DNA of 5,239 bases from CG2-30-40-21 sp043806395 (GTDB lineage Bacteria > UBA9089 > CG2-30-40-21), in the NCBI GenBank assembly GCA_043806395.1, contig JAZDHC010000216.1:1-5239 (forward strand), written 5' to 3'. A program made the position numbers and the translations under genes. This document shows positions 5,101-5,239 of this stretch, piece after piece; the first letter of the stretch is position 1; every line of letters starts with the position of its first letter. The notes beneath the pieces were generated by a model. It saw nothing but the letters and a program-made list of their open reading frames with translations, had not been told where the DNA came from and did no database searches.

Positions 5101-5239
5101 TCGGGACGGTTCACTTTCATCGTTTTTCATATGATTCCTTTCGGGCAAGGGGACATCATCTACAGAATACAACCCCCTAACCCCCTTTTCTAAGGGGGAA
5201 TATTGCACTCTCAACTAACCGCAAGCTTTCAAACAAAGG
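5101..5239. mobile_element. Left part of the MITE-like element with a GGGACGGTTCAC end
   Basis: The inverted end GGGACGGTTCAC lies at 5103-5114, only 13 bases after the kdsB stop. The rest of the window is the element's interior, cut off at 5239 about 11 bases before its other inverted end, which is visible at 127-138. The base outside the end is C where the opposite end, read in the same sense, has G. No gene is seen: a short frame from ATG at 5092 would run through the repeat and stop within the C-rich hairpin, and looks spurious. Confidence 0.6.
5113..5239. repeat. Right copy of the 127-bp direct terminal repeat
   Basis: This stretch is identical to bases 1-127 and runs to the last base of the window. 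It lies wholly within the MITE-like element reconstructed from both ends. If the sequence were a true circle, the unique length would be 5112 bp. Because the shared segment falls inside a repeat-like element, a contig ending at a multi-copy sequence is the better explanation. Confidence 0.95.

Noticed and set aside
5092..5182. Short open frame starting with ATG at 5092 and running into the terminal repeat
   Set aside because: It has no ribosome binding site, spans the inverted-repeat end and stops in the C-rich hairpin; the residues resemble nothing.
1..5239. A complete 5.1-kb plasmid or other circular replicon
   Set aside because: The identical ends allow circularisation on paper, but there is no replication, mobilisation or partition gene. 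The content is chromosomal, and the overlap lies inside a repeat-like element and equals a common assembler k-mer.

Overview
The window looks like a fragment of a Gram-negative bacterial chromosome from an uncultivated lineage, probably a metagenomic contig. kdsB (Kdo activation for lipopolysaccharide) indicates an outer membrane. The UbiA-type prenyltransferase indicates a quinone-based respiratory chain. A secreted beta-propeller protein with a 'VYPNPY' FlgD/sorting-type C-terminal domain is a style common in Bacteroidetes-like and candidate-phylum bacteria. The DNA is AT-leaning. I cannot name the taxon from this much sequence.

The first and last 127 bases are identical (1-127 and 5113-5239). 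Joined end to end, they form one roughly 148-bp element with GGGACGGTTCAC terminal inverted repeats. The simplest reading is a contig broken at a multi-copy MITE-like repeat, with an overlap set by an assembler k-mer, rather than a real 5.1-kb circle. The gene content is chromosomal.

Positions 1-630 are an accessory scar zone: the repeat end, a decapitated hicA toxin fragment, the first codons of a probable vapC fused to it tail to tail, an intact orphan ribbon-helix-helix antitoxin on the minus strand with a consensus sigma-70 promoter, and a 99-bp imperfect palindrome. Positions 631-2290 hold one secreted beta-propeller gene split by an in-frame TAA and a +1 frameshift; reconstructed, it would encode about 552 residues.

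Positions 2360-5089 are a co-directional housekeeping group: a UbiA/MqnP-type prenyltransferase, a 99-bp inverted-repeat element, a conserved saccharopine-dehydrogenase-like oxidoreductase of unknown role, and kdsB, whose start codon overlaps the stop of the oxidoreductase gene by one base. The likely common theme of the group is the cell envelope: membrane quinone and lipopolysaccharide precursor. The role of the oxidoreductase is open. I do not see a complete new defence or mobile system. The most notable items are the collapsed toxin-antitoxin junction, the multi-copy repeat at the ends, the doubly broken secreted gene and the uncharacterised oxidoreductase coupled to kdsB.
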